The notes: generated by a model not told the origin, from the letters alone. Shown: positions 1 to 6,276, counted from the stretch's first letter. The stretch is DNA of 6,392 nt from Clostridia bacterium (GCA_017387165.1 JAFOFS010000218.1:1-6392); one strand, 5' to 3'. Numbers and translations: made by a program.

Positions 1-2397
1 CAGCACGGCGTCTTCGTAGTTGTAGCCTTCCCAGGTCATAAAGCCGATCAGCATATTCTTGCCGAGGGCGATCTCACCGTTGCTGGTAGCCGGACCGTCC
101 GCCAGAACGTCGCCGGCGTTGACGTGCTCACCGACCTCGACGATCGGCTTCTGGTTGATGCAGGTGCCCTGGTTGGAGCGGGAGAACTTGACCAGCTTGT
201 ACTCGTCGATGGTCGCATCCGAATCACGACGGACACGCACCACGTCGGCGGAAGAATATTCCACCGTACCGGCATCGTGAGCCAGCACGCAGACGCCGGA
301 GTCAACGCCTGCCTTGTATTCCATACCGGTGCCGACCCACGGCGACTCGGTGCGGAGCAGCGGCACAGCCTGACGCTGCATGTTCGAGCCCATCAGGGCG
401 CGGTTGGCGTCATCGTGCTCAAGGAACGGAATCATAGCGGTAGCGACCGAGACGACCATCTTCGGGCTGACGTCCATAAAGTCCGGCTTATCCGCCGCCA
501 CTTCCAGGAACTCGCCGCGATAACGGGCGTTGACACGGTCGCGCACGAAGCGGCCGTTTTCATCCAGCTGTTCGTTCGCCTGCGCCACGACGAAGTTGTC
601 CTCGACGTCAGCAGGCATATACACGACCTCATCGGTCACAATGCCGGTTTCCTTGTCAATGCGGCGATACGGCGCCTCGACAAAGCCGTATTCGTTGATA
701 CGGGCAAAGGTGGCCAGATAGGAGATCAGACCGATGTTCGGACCTTCAGGGGTCTCGATCGGGCACATACGGCCGTAGTGCGAGTAGTGAACGTCACGCA
801 CTTCGAAACCGGCGCGGTCACGGGACAGACCGCCGGGACCCAGAGCGGACAGACGGCGCTTGTGGGTCAGTTCGGCCAGCGGGTTGTTCTGATCCATGAA
901 CTGGGACAGCGGAGAGCTGCCGAAGAACTCGCGGATGGCGGAGGTGACCAGACGCACGTTGACCAGCGACTGCGGAGTCATGGTGCTCTCGTCCTGCGTC
1001 TGCAGGGACATACGCTCGCGGATGACACGCTCCATACGGGAGAAGCCGATGCGGACGCTGTTCTGCAGCAGCTCGCCGACGCAGCGGATGCGGCGGTTGC
1101 CGAGGTGGTCGATATCGTCGGTGGTGCCGACGCCGCTGTCGATGGTATTCAGATAGTTGATGGACGCCAGGATATCATCCGCCGTGATGGTGTTCGGGAT
1201 GAGGTCGTCGCGACGGTTGCGGAGTTCTTCCTTCAGCTCGTCCTCAGACAGACCCTGCGCCAGGATCTCCTTCAGCACGGAGTAGCGGACGCGCTCGTTG
1301 ATGCGGCATTCGGCTTTGGCATCGAAGTCCACATACTTGGCGATATCCACCATACCGTTGGAGATGACCTTCACTTCGCGCTGCTCGTCGCGATCGCTCA
1401 CGTCGACGTACGCGAAGGTGATACCGGCATCGTCCATCGCGATCGCCTTCTCGGCGGTCACGATCTCGCCGGCATCCGCCAGCAGCTCGCCGGTTTCCTC
1501 GTTGATGACCGGACGGGACAGACGCTGACCGGTCAGACGGTTCCACAGGCTGAGTTTCTTATTGTACTTATAGCGACCCACGCGGGACAGGTCATACCGA
1601 CGGGGATCAAACAGCAGGTTATTGAAATGCTCGGTGGCATCCTTCAGGGTCACCGGCTCGCCCGGACGGAGCTTGCGGAAGATCTCCACAAACGCATCGT
1701 CGCTGGAATGGGTGGTGTCCTTCTCGATGGTGGCGATGATACGGGGATCCTCGCCGAAGAAGTCGATCAGCTGCTCGTTGGAGCTCAGACCAAGCGCACG
1801 GGCCAGCACGGTCACCGGCAGCTTGCGGTTCTTATCGATACGAACGCTGAACACGTCGGAGGAATCGGTCTCATACTCCAGCCACGCACCGCGGTTGGGG
1901 ATGACGGTGGAGGTGTACAGCTGCTTACCGGTGGTGTCGTAGGACGAGTTGAAATACACGCCCGGAGAACGCACCAACTGGGAAACGATAACACGCTCCG
2001 CGCCGTTGATCACGAAGGTACCGCTTTCGGTCATCAACGGGAACTCGCCCATGAAGACGTCCTGCTCCTTCACCTCGCCCGTTTCTTTGTTGTAAAGACG
2101 GGTGGTGACGTACATTTTCGTCGAATAGGTGGTGTCACGCGCCTTGCATTCCTCCACATCGTACTTGGAGTTCTCCTCAAGGCGGTAGTTGATGAACTCA
2201 AGCACCAAGTTACCGGTATGATCGGTGATGGCGGAAATGTCATGGAACACTTCCTTCATACCCTCATCCAAGAACCATTTGTACGAGTTCTTCTGGATCT
2301 CAATCAGGTTCGGCATATTCAACACTTCATTGATCTTGCCAAAGCTCATTCGTGTCGTTTTGCCGAGCTGTACGGGTTTCAGCTGCGTCTGTTTCAT
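1..2397 (-). CDS. rpoB: RNA polymerase beta subunit, N-terminal 799 residues (partial; 3' end outside window)
   Basis: This encodes the beta subunit of DNA-directed RNA polymerase, which forms one half of the active-site cleft and the rifampicin pocket. The minus-strand frame is open from ATG at 2397 to the window edge. It begins MKQTQLKPVQLGKTTRMSFG and shows family landmarks in order: RVIVSQLVRSPGVYF in the beta lobe/protrusion region (about 130-150), the rifampicin region around residues 490-525 (FFGSSPLSQFMDQNNPLAEL, then THKRRLSALGPGG), MCPIETPEGPNIGL, NRALMGSNMQRQAVP (665-679) and WEGYNYEDAVL (789-799). The rifampicin-contact residues matching E. coli D516, H526 and S531 are D502, H512 and S517, all wild type. 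The E. coli Q510 position is Pro496. Full-length RpoB is usually about 1150-1350 aa, so roughly the last third, with the C-terminal catalytic lysines, is missing only because the window ends. It has its own promoter (2549-2577) and is divergent from gltX; rplL is not upstream. Identification is certain; the exact start is less so (in-frame TTG at 2406-2404). Confidence 0.98.
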   Translation of the reverse strand, partial: MKQTQLKPVQLGKTTRMSFGKINEVLNMPNLIEIQKNSYKWFLDEGMKEVFHDISAITDHTGNLVLEFINYRLEENSKYDVEECKARDTTYSTKMYVTTRLYNKETGEVKEQDVFMGEFPLMTESGTFVINGAERVIVSQLVRSPGVYFNSSYDTTGKQLYTSTVIPNRGAWLEYETDSSDVFSVRIDKNRKLPVTVLARALGLSSNEQLIDFFGEDPRIIATIEKDTTHSSDDAFVEIFRKLRPGEPVTLKDATEHFNNLLFDPRRYDLSRVGRYKYNKKLSLWNRLTGQRLSRPVINEETGELLADAGEIVTAEKAIAMDDAGITFAYVDVSDRDEQREVKVISNGMVDIAKYVDFDAKAECRINERVRYSVLKEILAQGLSEDELKEELRNRRDDLIPNTITADDILASINYLNTIDSGVGTTDDIDHLGNRRIRCVGELLQNSVRIGFSRMERVIRERMSLQTQDESTMTPQSLVNVRLVTSAIREFFGSSPLSQFMDQNNPLAELTHKRRLSALGPGGLSRDRAGFEVRDVHYSHYGRMCPIETPEGPNIGLISYLATFARINEYGFVEAPYRRIDKETGIVTDEVVYMPADVEDNFVVAQANEQLDENGRFVRDRVNARYRGEFLEVAADKPDFMDVSPKMVVSVATAMIPFLEHDDANRALMGSNMQRQAVPLLRTESPWVGTGMEYKAGVDSGVCVLAHDAGTVEYSSADVVRVRRDSDATIDEYKLVKFSRSNQGTCINQKPIVEVGEHVNAGDVLADGPATSNGEIALGKNMLIGFMTWEGYNYEDAVL

Positions 2398-2410
2398 AAG
2401 CTGCAACACA

Positions 2411-2415
2411 CTCCT
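2411..2415 (-). promoter_or_regulatory. Ribosome binding site of rpoB, unusually far from the ATG
   Basis: The minus strand reads AGGAG here, a strong Shine-Dalgarno core. The spacing to the ATG at 2397 is 13 nt, longer than the usual 5-9 nt. An in-frame TTG at 2406-2404 would have 4 nt spacing, and an in-frame GTG at 2409-2407 only 1 nt. ATG is preferred because it is the strongest codon and the protein from it matches the usual RpoB N-terminus, but the TTG start cannot be excluded. Confidence 0.6.
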
Positions 2416-2468
2416 GTTTCTATATTTCGCTTGATTTTGTGACCTGTTAAATTCCATGAAATCGGGGC

Positions 2469-2497
2469 TTGCATTTTGCGGCAGGATATGCTATACT
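2469..2497 (+). promoter_or_regulatory. Plus-strand promoter inside the rpoB leader, facing the rpoB promoter
   Basis: The plus strand has TTGCAT (2469-2474), exactly 17 nt, then TATACT (2492-2497), with TGC immediately upstream of the -10, that is, an extended -10 TGn element. The predicted start is around G2504. It points toward the rpoB promoter and runs into a terminator at 2591-2618. It could drive a short RNA, or be a distal, attenuated promoter for gltX. It is a sequence match only, but quality and spacing are good. Confidence 0.55.
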
Positions 2498-2548
2498 ATC
2501 TCCGCAAAGCGCACATAACCCCACTATTCCATAGTGATACATTATGTA

Positions 2549-2577
2549 ATGATACGCTCTTTCTCAAGATTTGTCAA
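2549..2577 (-). promoter_or_regulatory. Sigma-A type promoter of rpoB
   Basis: On the minus strand there is TTGACA (2577-2572), a 17-nt spacer and TATCAT (2554-2549). This is a perfect -35 with a good -10 at optimal spacing. Transcription would start near 2542, giving an rpoB leader of about 145 nt. A palindrome CATTA-TG-TAATG (2540-2551) overlaps the end of the -10 and the predicted start site, and CACTAT-TCC-ATAGTG (2522-2536) would form a small hairpin near the 5' end of the mRNA. Whether either binds a regulator is unknown. Confidence 0.75.
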
Positions 2578-2590
2578 GGGGTTTTGTCCC

Positions 2591-2618
2591 AAAAAATCGC
2601 GTCGTTACGCGATTTTTT
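2591..2618 (+). terminator. Intrinsic terminator 1 (potentially bidirectional)
   Basis: The arms are AAAAAATCGCG (2591-2601) and CGCGATTTTTT (2608-2618), an 11-bp perfect stem with a TCGTTA loop. The T-run forms the end of the 3' arm, and the A-run on the left would provide a T-run for minus-strand transcription, so it may act both ways. On the plus strand it ends any transcript from the promoter at 2469-2497. Confidence 0.75.
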
Positions 2619-2634
2619 CACTTTCGTTCGTCAC

Positions 2635-2663
2635 CCGCCGATTTGCTCGGCGGTTTTTGTTTT
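2635..2663 (+). terminator. Intrinsic terminator 2, upstream of gltX promoter
   Basis: A CCGCCGA (2635-2641) / TCGGCGG (2647-2653) stem of 7 bp with loop TTTGC is followed by TTTTTGTTTT. The minus strand has no T-run after this hairpin, so it works on the plus strand only. Lying 17 bp after terminator 1, it forms a tandem stop just ahead of the gltX promoter, insulating gltX from upstream plus-strand transcription. Confidence 0.8.
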
Positions 2664-2715
2664 ATTTGTAGAAAACGCGTGGCTGGGTTGTAGAATTAGA
2701 AATATTTTTATGCGG

Positions 2716-2744
2716 TTGACATCCGCAATAAAATAAGGTAAAAT
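2716..2744 (+). promoter_or_regulatory. Sigma-A promoter of gltX-glnS
   Basis: TTGACA (2716-2721), a 17-nt spacer and TAAAAT (2739-2744) give a near-consensus housekeeping promoter. The predicted start near 2751 leaves a leader of only about 28 nt, too short for a riboswitch or T-box, so transcription from this promoter is probably constitutive or growth-rate controlled. Confidence 0.85.
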
Positions 2745-2762
2745 AGCAACGTATATTAAAAT

Positions 2763-2775
2763 AAAGGGGTTTCCC
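2763..2775 (+). promoter_or_regulatory. Ribosome binding site of gltX within a potential mini-hairpin
   Basis: AAAGGGG (2763-2769) is a Shine-Dalgarno sequence 9 nt before the ATG at 2779 and fixes that start. It is followed by TTTCCC, so GGG (2767-2769) could pair with CCC (2773-2775) across a TTT loop. The same layout occurs in front of glnS. The stem is short and likely weak alone. Confidence 0.7.
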
Positions 2776-2778
2776 GCT

Positions 2779-4428
2779 ATGACACAACAAGAATTGGCAC
2801 AATTGATGTTTCCGCACATCACCAAAACGCCTGCCGATTGGGAGGCGGCTTTTCCGCCGCGTCAGCTCCCGGAGGAGGCTCGCGTGGTGCGCGTGGCGCC
2901 CAGCCCGACCGGCTATCTGCACCTCGGCGTGTTTTACACGGCGATGGTCAATCGCCTGACGGCGGACGCGTCCAAGGGTATCTTCTATTTCCGCCTGGAG
3001 GACACCGACAAGAAGCGCGAGGTGGAGGGCGGCGCCGCCGACATCCTCACCGGTATGAACCGCTTCGGTCTGAATATTGACGAGGGCTTCGTGGCGGCTG
3101 ACCGCGTGGAGGGCGCTTACGGCCCGTACCAGCAGTCCTGCCGCGTGGACATCTACCAGACCTACGTCAAGGCTCTGGTGGAGCAGGGACTCGCGTATCC
3201 CTGCTTCTGCACCGCCGAGGCGCGTGCCGAAGCGCGTGAGATCCAGCAGGAGAAGAAGGTCCGCACCGGCTACTACGGCGAATACGCCGTCTGCCGTACC
3301 CTCACCGCCGAACAGGCGGCGGAGAAAATCGCGGCCGGCGTCCCCTACACCGTTCGTCTGCGTTCTCCCGGTGACGAGCAAAACCGCATCAAGTATGCGG
3401 ACGTGGTCAAGGGTACCATCGAGATGCCCGAAAACGACGAGGACATCGTTCTGCTGAAATCGGACGGCGTCCCGACCTATCACTTCGCGCACGCCATCGA
3501 CGATCACCTGATGCACACCACCCACGTCATCCGCTCGGACGAATGGATCTCGTCGGTGCCGAAGCATCTGCAGCTGTTCCGCATTCTCGGCTTTAAGCCG
3601 CCGAAATATGCCCACCTCTCCCCCATTATGGTGGAGGACAACGGCAACAAGCGCAAGCTGTCCAAGCGCAAGGATCCGCAGGCGGCAATGCATTACTACG
3701 CCGAGCAGGGCTATCCGGCCGACAGCGTGCTGGAGTATCTGATGACCGTCGCCAACAGCGACTTTGAGGATTGGCGTCGGTGCAACCCGACCGCTCCGCG
3801 CAGCGCATTCCCGTTCAATCTCAAGAAAATGAGCGTTTCGGGCGCGTTGTTTGACCTGCAGAAGCTCAACGACGTCAGCAAAAACGTCATCGCTTCGATG
3901 ACCGCCGAGCAGGTGGCGGAGGCGGTGATCGCCTGGGCGGAGGAATACGCCCCCGACTTTGCCGCCAAGCTGACGGCGGACAAGGACTTTGCGGTGGGAC
4001 TGTTTGCCATCGACCGCGGCGGCAACAAGCCGCGTAAGGATATGGCCAAATGGAACGAGGCGCCGGCCTACGCCGCCTATTTCTTTGACGATACCTTCGA
4101 GGGAATGGGCGAGCTGCCCGAAAACCTCGTCGCCGAGGATGCCAAGGCAATCCTCGCCGCCTATCGTGAGGCTTATGAGCCGACCGAAGACAAGACCGCG
4201 TGGTTTGAAACCGTCCGCTCGCTGTGCGAACCGCTCGGCTTCTGCCCCGACGTCAAAGCATACAAAAAAGACCCTGCCGATTGGAAGGGTCACGTCGGTG
4301 ACGTCAGCACGGTCATCCGTCTGGCCATCACCGGTCGCCGCAACACCCCCGACCTGTGCTCCATTATGTACCTGCTCGGCAAAGAACGCACCGACAAGCG
4401 TCTGGCCGATGCGATCGCTTCACTTTAA
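2779..4428 (+). CDS. gltX: Glutamate--tRNA ligase (long clostridial form)
   Basis: This class I aminoacyl-tRNA synthetase attaches glutamate to tRNA-Glu in the cytoplasm, using ATP. At 549 aa it is longer than the ~470 aa E. coli enzyme, partly through a ~35-residue N-terminal extension before the Rossmann fold; this matches the form I associate with clostridia. Visible motifs are VAPSPTGYLHLGV (39-51, HIGH-like motif HLGV at 48-51), EDTDKKRE (74-81), CxC (C142, C144) followed by C172 in the zinc-binding region of the acceptor-stem domain, SDGVPTYHFAHAIDDHLM (228-245), IRSDEWISS (251-259) and the KMSKS loop KLSKRK (293-298). The C-terminal anticodon-binding half ends ITGRRNTPDLCSIMYLLG. The ATG has a good Shine-Dalgarno site. 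It is first in a unit with glnS, 21 bp downstream. With GlnRS present, it would be expected to charge only tRNA-Glu, but discrimination against tRNA-Gln cannot be read from the sequence. Confidence 0.95.
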   Translation: MTQQELAQLMFPHITKTPADWEAAFPPRQLPEEARVVRVAPSPTGYLHLGVFYTAMVNRLTADASKGIFYFRLEDTDKKREVEGGAADILTGMNRFGLNIDEGFVAADRVEGAYGPYQQSCRVDIYQTYVKALVEQGLAYPCFCTAEARAEAREIQQEKKVRTGYYGEYAVCRTLTAEQAAEKIAAGVPYTVRLRSPGDEQNRIKYADVVKGTIEMPENDEDIVLLKSDGVPTYHFAHAIDDHLMHTTHVIRSDEWISSVPKHLQLFRILGFKPPKYAHLSPIMVEDNGNKRKLSKRKDPQAAMHYYAEQGYPADSVLEYLMTVANSDFEDWRRCNPTAPRSAFPFNLKKMSVSGALFDLQKLNDVSKNVIASMTAEQVAEAVIAWAEEYAPDFAAKLTADKDFAVGLFAIDRGGNKPRKDMAKWNEAPAYAAYFFDDTFEGMGELPENLVAEDAKAILAAYREAYEPTEDKTAWFETVRSLCEPLGFCPDVKAYKKDPADWKGHVGDVSTVIRLAITGRRNTPDLCSIMYLLGKERTDKRLADAIASL

Positions 4429-4436
4429 TTTTTGAA

Positions 4437-4449
4437 AGAGGGTTTCCCT
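4437..4449 (+). promoter_or_regulatory. Ribosome binding site of glnS, pairing with CCCT before the start
   Basis: AAGAGGG (4436-4442 region) is a Shine-Dalgarno site 7 nt before the ATG at 4450, so it supports this start rather than the in-frame TTG at 4432. AGGG (4439-4442), TTT, CCCT (4446-4449) form a perfect small inverted repeat that covers the core of the site, repeating the GGG-TTT-CCC pattern ahead of gltX. Confidence 0.7.
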
Positions 4450-6126
4450 ATGGCAGAGATCATCAAGCCGGAAGGCAGCAATAACTTTATTCACACCATC
4501 ATCGACGAGGAGTTGCAAGAGGGCGGCCGTTGCTACGGCAAAGCGGTGCACACCCGTTTTCCGCCGGAGCCTAACGGCTACCTCCACATCGGTCACGTCA
4601 AGGCGATGTGCATCGACTTCGGTACCGCCGAGAAATACGGCGGTCTGTGCAACCTGCGTATGGACGACACCAACCCCGCCAAGGAGGACGAGGAATTCGT
4701 CCGCGCCATTCAGGAGGACATCCATTGGATGGGCTTCGATTGGGGCGATCGTTTCTTCTACGCGTCCGACTACTTCGACACCATGTACGAGCTGGCGGTC
4801 GGTTTGATCAAGAAGGGGCTCGCCTACGTCTGCGAGCAGACGCCCGAGGAAGTGCAGAAAAACCGCGGCGACCTCACCCATCCGGCGGTCAGCCCGTATC
4901 GCGATCGCCCGATTGAGGAAAGTCTGGATCTGTTCGCCCGTATGAAGGCAGGCGAATTTGCGGACGGCGCTATGACCCTCCGCGCCAAGATCGACCTCGC
5001 CAGCGGCAACTTCAATATGCGCGATCCGGTCATCTACCGCATCAACCACCAGCCGCACCACCGTCAGGGCGACAAATGGTGCATCTACCCGATGTACGAC
5101 TTTGCTCACCCGATCGAGGATATGATCGAGCAGATCACCCATTCGCTCTGCTCGCTGGAATTCGAAAACCACCGCCCGTTGTACAACTGGGTGCGTGACA
5201 ACGTCGATTACGACGCCAATCCGCGTCAGATCGAGTTTGCCCGTCTGGGCATCGACCACACCGTCCTCTCCAAGCGTAAGCTGCGCAAACTGGTGGAGGA
5301 AGGCTACGTCAGCGGCTGGGACGATCCGCGTATGCCCACCCTGTGCGGTCTGCGCCGCCGCGGCTACACGCCGGCTTCGGTGCGAAACTTCATCGATCGC
5401 ATCGGCGTCGCCAAAGTCCCGAACGTCGTGGAGGTCGCGTTGCTGGAGCATTGCCTGCGCGAGGATCTCAACCAGAACGCCCCCCGTGCGCTGGCGGTGC
5501 TTCGTCCGCTGAAGCTGACCGTCACCAACTACCCCGACGGTCAGACCGAGCAGTTTGAAACCGAAAACAACCCCGTGCAGGAGGGCAGCGGCACCCACCC
5601 CATCAGCTTCTCCAAAAACCTGTTTATCGAAGAAGACGACTTTATGGAGGAGCCGATCAAGGGCTACCGCCGTTTCTTCCCCGGCAATGAGGTGCGCCTC
5701 AAGGGCGCGTATATCGTCCGCTGCACCGGCTGCGTCAAGGATGCAGACGGCAAGGTGGTCGAGGTGCTGTGCGAATACGATCCCGAGACCCGTGGCGGCA
5801 ACACCCCCGACGGTCGCAAGGTCGGCGGCACGGTGCATTGGGTGGACGCCAACACGGCGGTGAACGCCGAGGTACGCCTGTACGACGCGCTGTTTAACGA
5901 TGCCGATCCCGATGCGGCGGATAAGGATTTCCTTGCCTGCCTCAACCCGAACTCGCTGGAAGTGCTGACCGACTGCAAGGTGGAAGCCTCGCTTGCGACT
6001 GCGGTCTGCCCGAACTCCTACCAGTTCCTGCGTCTCGGCTATTTCTGCGTGGACAAGGACTCCACCCCCGACAAGCTGATCTTCAACCGCAGCGTTTCGC
6101 TCAAGGACGCTTTTAAGAAGAAATAA
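4450..6126 (+). CDS. glnS: Glutamine--tRNA ligase
   Basis: This class I synthetase charges tRNA-Gln directly with glutamine in the cytoplasm. The 558-aa product is close to the E. coli GlnRS length (554 aa) and aligns along its whole length. Landmarks are NFIHTIIDEEL (12-22), VHTRFPPEPNGYLHIGH (33-49, with HIGH-motif HIGH at 46-49), NLRMDDTNPAKEDEEFV (68-84), SPYRDR (148-153), LRAKIDLAS (177-185), MRDPVIYRI (190-198), KWCIYPMYDFAHPIED (209-224), HSLCSLEFENHRPLYNWV (231-248), the KMSKS loop VLSKRK (272-277), GWDDPRMPT (289-297) and LRRRGYTPASVRNF (301-314). Residues from about 345 onward form the two-barrel anticodon-binding region. No YqeY-like C-terminal extension is present. The ATG at 4450 is preferred over the upstream in-frame TTG at 4432 because the Shine-Dalgarno site lies between them and E. 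coli GlnRS has no such extension. It follows gltX by 21 bp with no promoter seen between, so it is probably cotranscribed. GlnRS is patchy in Bacillota and is generally thought to spread by transfer. Confidence 0.97.
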   Translation: MAEIIKPEGSNNFIHTIIDEELQEGGRCYGKAVHTRFPPEPNGYLHIGHVKAMCIDFGTAEKYGGLCNLRMDDTNPAKEDEEFVRAIQEDIHWMGFDWGDRFFYASDYFDTMYELAVGLIKKGLAYVCEQTPEEVQKNRGDLTHPAVSPYRDRPIEESLDLFARMKAGEFADGAMTLRAKIDLASGNFNMRDPVIYRINHQPHHRQGDKWCIYPMYDFAHPIEDMIEQITHSLCSLEFENHRPLYNWVRDNVDYDANPRQIEFARLGIDHTVLSKRKLRKLVEEGYVSGWDDPRMPTLCGLRRRGYTPASVRNFIDRIGVAKVPNVVEVALLEHCLREDLNQNAPRALAVLRPLKLTVTNYPDGQTEQFETENNPVQEGSGTHPISFSKNLFIEEDDFMEEPIKGYRRFFPGNEVRLKGAYIVRCTGCVKDADGKVVEVLCEYDPETRGGNTPDGRKVGGTVHWVDANTAVNAEVRLYDALFNDADPDAADKDFLACLNPNSLEVLTDCKVEASLATAVCPNSYQFLRLGYFCVDKDSTPDKLIFNRSVSLKDAFKKK

Positions 6127-6140
6127 TAAGGAAATATAGG

Positions 6141-6176
6141 AAAAGCGCACCCGATGCTTTCGGGTGCGCTTTTTTT
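6141..6176 (+). terminator. Strong intrinsic terminator of the gltX-glnS unit
   Basis: A 14-bp perfect stem, with core GCGCACCCGA (6145-6154) pairing with TCGGGTGCGC (6160-6169) and flanking A4/T4 pairs, has a TGCTT loop and runs straight into a T-tract ending at 6176. It begins 14 bp after the glnS stop, marking the end of the operon. The A-run on its left might also let it stop minus-strand transcription. Confidence 0.92.
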
Positions 6177-6216
6177 GCTTTCGGCAAGGGGTGGTTATCG
6201 CAAGGTTGCGGCAACA

Positions 6217-6244
6217 TTGTAGGGGCGGCAATCTGCCGCCCGTG
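6217..6244. repeat. Short GC-rich palindromic intergenic repeat
   Basis: GGGCGGCA (6223-6230), loop ATC, TGCCGCCC (6234-6241) is an 8-bp perfect palindrome, preceded by TTGTAG and followed by GTG. The form TTGTAGGGGCGG...CCGCCC resembles short repeats I recall as scattered between genes in gut clostridia; that link is from memory, not a search. No T-run follows, so it is not an intrinsic terminator. A smaller GTTGC-G-GCAAC palindrome lies just before it, around 6205-6215. Confidence 0.5.
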
Positions 6245-6276
6245 AGGTTGTGCAGAAATGGACGGCGGGAGAAAAG

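Larger units (their letters stand above)
2504..2618 (+). ncRNA. Candidate short structured RNA between rpoB and gltX
   Basis: The interval runs from the predicted start of the plus promoter at 2469-2497 to the end of an intrinsic terminator. Inside it AACCCC (2517-2522) can pair with GGGGTT (2578-2583). These arms enclose two hairpins, CACTAT/ATAGTG (2522-2536) and CATTA/TAATG (2540-2551), and a weak TCTT/AAGA stem (2558-2569). C2522 is claimed by both the closing stem and the first hairpin, so one loses a pair. The RNA would be antisense to the first ~40 nt of the rpoB leader and also cover the rpoB promoter. I recognise no known RNA family: no T-box sequence (AGGGTGG...) is visible and it lacks the long-hairpin form of 6S RNA. 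No convincing small protein is encoded. It may instead be an attenuated leader of gltX. Confidence 0.35.

Noticed and set aside
124..2442. Long open frame of 772 codons on the plus strand, antisense to rpoB
   Set aside because: It is in codon register with rpoB and stays open because rpoB uses almost no TTA, CTA or TCA codons. The rpoB frame gives a clear, full-domain match; this one has no recognisable domain or start signal.
2476..2736. 86-codon plus-strand open frame in the intergenic region
   Set aside because: It begins inside the plus promoter, upstream of the expected transcript start, and runs across both terminators and the gltX -35. The protein looks like translated non-coding DNA.
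2504..2778. T-box or amino-acid riboswitch controlling gltX
   Set aside because: No T-box consensus (AGGGTGG...), no clear specifier domain, and the main gltX promoter lies after both terminators with a ~28-nt leader.
2662..4293. 543-codon minus-strand open frame antisense to gltX
   Set aside because: Same register effect from biased codon use in gltX. Its end runs through the gltX promoter and the intergenic region, and no ribosome site or domain is seen.
4432..4449. TTG at 4432 as the glnS start
   Set aside because: It lies upstream of the Shine-Dalgarno site, which is well placed for ATG 4450; the extra six residues have no counterpart in E. coli GlnRS.
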